Assembly (NCBI RefSeq): GCF_028583425.1
Contig: NC_072791.1
Location: forward strand, 46,569,368 to 46,633,367
Length of the DNA: 64,000 bases
Direction: 5' to 3'
Source: Eublepharis macularius
Lineage: Eukaryota > Chordata > Lepidosauria > Squamata > Eublepharidae
The position numbers were made by a program, and so were the translations under genes. Below are positions 62,320 through 64,000 of the stretch, piece by piece. The notes under the pieces were generated by a model. It was not told the DNA's origin, did no database searches, and worked only from the letters and a program-made list of their open reading frames with translations. Each line of letters begins with the position of its first letter. Position 1 is the first letter of the stretch.

Positions 62320-62720
62320 AATCTATCTACATATTAAAATGAGTTTGTCCCTGATTTACATGCGTAAGAAGGGATGTAATAATGAGGACGTAGATTAGAA
62401 GATTTAGCACAATCGTTTGTGTAGATTGTGTCCCATCAAAGGGCAGCTCTGACGAGCCGAGATTAAGGAGCAAACAGCTGCCGCTGGAATTCAGTCCATT
62501 TGTTTGTTTGCTGTTTTCTCTCTCGACTCCAGCAAACAGTCTCATTAGCATACAAGTGATTTGTTCCTTAAGCCTTTCCTCCCCTGTTTATTATTGGGGG
62601 AGTTGCTGACAAGGGCTTTGCCGAGCCCAGGCATGGCCCACTTCTGAGAGATGGCCATGCAAATCAAGATTAAAATGGGCAGTAATTAAAACATAAAGAG
62701 AAGGGGCATGACACCTTTGG
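62320..62720. promoter_or_regulatory. Candidate conserved distal VSX2 enhancer (about 42 kb upstream)
   Basis: About 400 bp without repeat signature, with evenly complex sequence unlike its neighbours and many developmental factor sites. There is a CATCAAAG TCF/LEF-like site (about 62434-62441) and a CAGCTG E-box (62475-62480) beside GAGATTAAGG. It also has TCATTAGCAT (about 62540), the octamer ATGCAAAT (62657-62664) and TAATTA (62683-62688). No coding frame. Its texture is that of a deeply conserved non-coding element, and its place upstream of VSX2 points to the retinal enhancer cluster. Conservation is inferred, not shown. Confidence 0.55.
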
Positions 62721-63099
62721 GAGGGGGAGTCCTAAGGTTAGACGAGCAAGGTGGGATGATGAGAAGGCCTAACAAACTCATTCTCCCTTTAAACTGATCT
62801 CACCTTTGCCCATACCTTTCTTACCTCTTTTTAGCAAAACGTGTTGTTTGCTTTTAAAATACTTGTTTCAGTGATCCTATTGTAGCTTTACTCCATGTGG
62901 CTTTCGAAAGGGATGGCCTCTGTCCAGTTCTTGTTGAAATCCCTGCCCTCTGCCTCAGTCAGTCACTCAAAGGTTGCCCTTTTTCACGTTCCCCAGTATT
63001 CCTCTACAGGAACAGCTAAACTGTTTTCAATGCCACAAGCCAGTTTGTACAATTTGTAAAAGTTTGTAAACGTGTAAAATTTGTGAAAATATTTGTAAA

Positions 63100-63310
63100 C
63101 TATGTAAATGCTGGACTAAAAATCTGGGAGACCCAGGAATGAATCCCAGCTCTGCCATGGAAGCTACTGGGTGACCTTGGGCCAGTCACACAATCTCAGC
63201 CTAACCTACCTCACAGGGTTGTTGTGAGGATAAATGGAGGAGAGGAGAATGATGTAAGCCTCTTTGTGTCCACACTGGGGAGCAAGGTGAGATATAAATA
63301 AATAAATTAT
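63100..63310 (+). mobile_element. tRNA-derived SINE
   Basis: GCTGGACTAAAAATCTGGGA, GACCCAGGAATGAATCCCAG, TGGGTGACCTTGGGCCAGTC, CCTCACAGGGTTGTTGTGAG and a GAGATATAAATAAATAAATT tail. Confidence 0.82.
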
Positions 63311-63479
63311 AACTAAGAGAACATTTCTGTGCACAGAGCACCTTTCAGTTCCAACTGGGATCTGTAACCTGCTCTCACACATCTGAGACTGGGGTGGAGG
63401 CTTTCCAATTCAGAAGGGGGGGCAGCCTCCAAGCCATTTGACCCAATGAACTTCTTCTTTTCAAATTAAGCATTGCAGT

Positions 63480-63605
63480 ATGGTATGAATTTATTATTAT
63501 TGTAGTAGTGGTTTTCATTCACAGTCCACCTTTCTCTTTGTGATTCAAGATGGGTTACAAGTATGATAAAAAATGTTAAGATCAGTCACTAATATGATAA
63601 TATAA
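63480..63605 (-). repeat. LINE 3'-tail fragment
   Basis: TTCATTCACAGTCCACCTTT then CTTTGTGATTCAAGATGGGT form the reverse of the L2-type tail. The remaining sequence to 64000 shows nothing I recognise. Confidence 0.5.
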
Positions 63606-64000
63606 ATATAATCAGTTATTTACTCTCGAATGGTTGTGATGATAGAAGTAAGAAGTATATCCTTAATATTTGACAGATGCTAAAGGTAGGGCCTGCCAAG
63701 AGCCAATATAAATTCCCCAAACAAAGATTCCCTCTGCCTCCTCCCCATATCTGGTACAAACCAGATGGAAGAAGACTTGCCTGGCTCCACCTGTCCCCAA
63801 GATGACTTGAGCCCTTGAGATTTTGTCTCCCTTGCCTCTCACCCCACCTCTGGGGTCAGACAGGGACTTAGCCTCTTTTCTGCCAGAAACTGAGGTTAAC
63901 TGATGAAAGTCCATGAGAGTCTGTCAGTCTTCCTAATGCCCAGGCCAGGGAAAGGAGAACATACTAACGACCAGCAGTTACCATTTTAACTTTGTTGCTT

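Overview
This window is vertebrate nuclear DNA, most likely from a squamate reptile (lizard, possibly a gecko). That placement is inferred from the repeat content: Bov-B/RTE, CR1 and L2-like LINEs, Penelope-like elements, tRNA-derived SINEs and many hAT-type and palindromic MITEs, in AT-rich, intron-rich DNA. There is no operon structure, no CRISPR array and no bacterial or viral gene.

One protein-coding gene is firmly supported: VSX2 (CHX10), the retinal paired-like (CVC-class) homeobox gene, on the minus strand. Exon 1 (19909-20353), exon 2 (18632-18716) and exon 3 (14549-14672) join in frame through canonical GT/AG sites. They encode residues 1 to about 218: the octapeptide repressor motif, the basic nuclear-localisation run and homeodomain helices 1 and 2 up to the Q|VWF junction. 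Exons 4 and 5 (the rest of the homeodomain, the CVC domain and the C-terminus) are not visible. They should lie beyond the left edge, so positions 1-14548 are part of intron 3. A TATA box and a CCAAT box lie just upstream of the start codon, inside a CpG island at about 18.15-20.96 kb.

The right two thirds (about 20.4-64 kb) is the 5' flank of VSX2. I see no exon of a neighbouring gene. The most gene-like non-coding stretches are repeat-poor blocks at 40.69-40.91 kb, 41.58-42.56 kb, 53.54-53.72 kb and 62.32-62.72 kb. They are rich in homeodomain sites (TAATTA, GGATTA), E-boxes and other factor sites and sit about 20, 22, 33 and 42 kb upstream of the ATG. Their spacing resembles the distal Vsx2 retinal super-enhancer known in mouse, but that equivalence is inferred.

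The remainder is a dense, nested transposon record. It has at least six Penelope-like segments, two of them abutting head to head at about 30.69 kb. A Bov-B LINE at 46.4-47.7 kb is split by a 546-bp multi-level palindrome. An L1-like LINE at 36.9-38.1 kb is split by a hAT element. Three hAT-type elements have 8-bp target duplications still readable. An inverted pair at 6.33-6.60 kb carries a hammerhead-ribozyme-like motif on each strand. Nothing here amounts to a new multi-gene system; the interest lies in candidate enhancers and transposon architecture.
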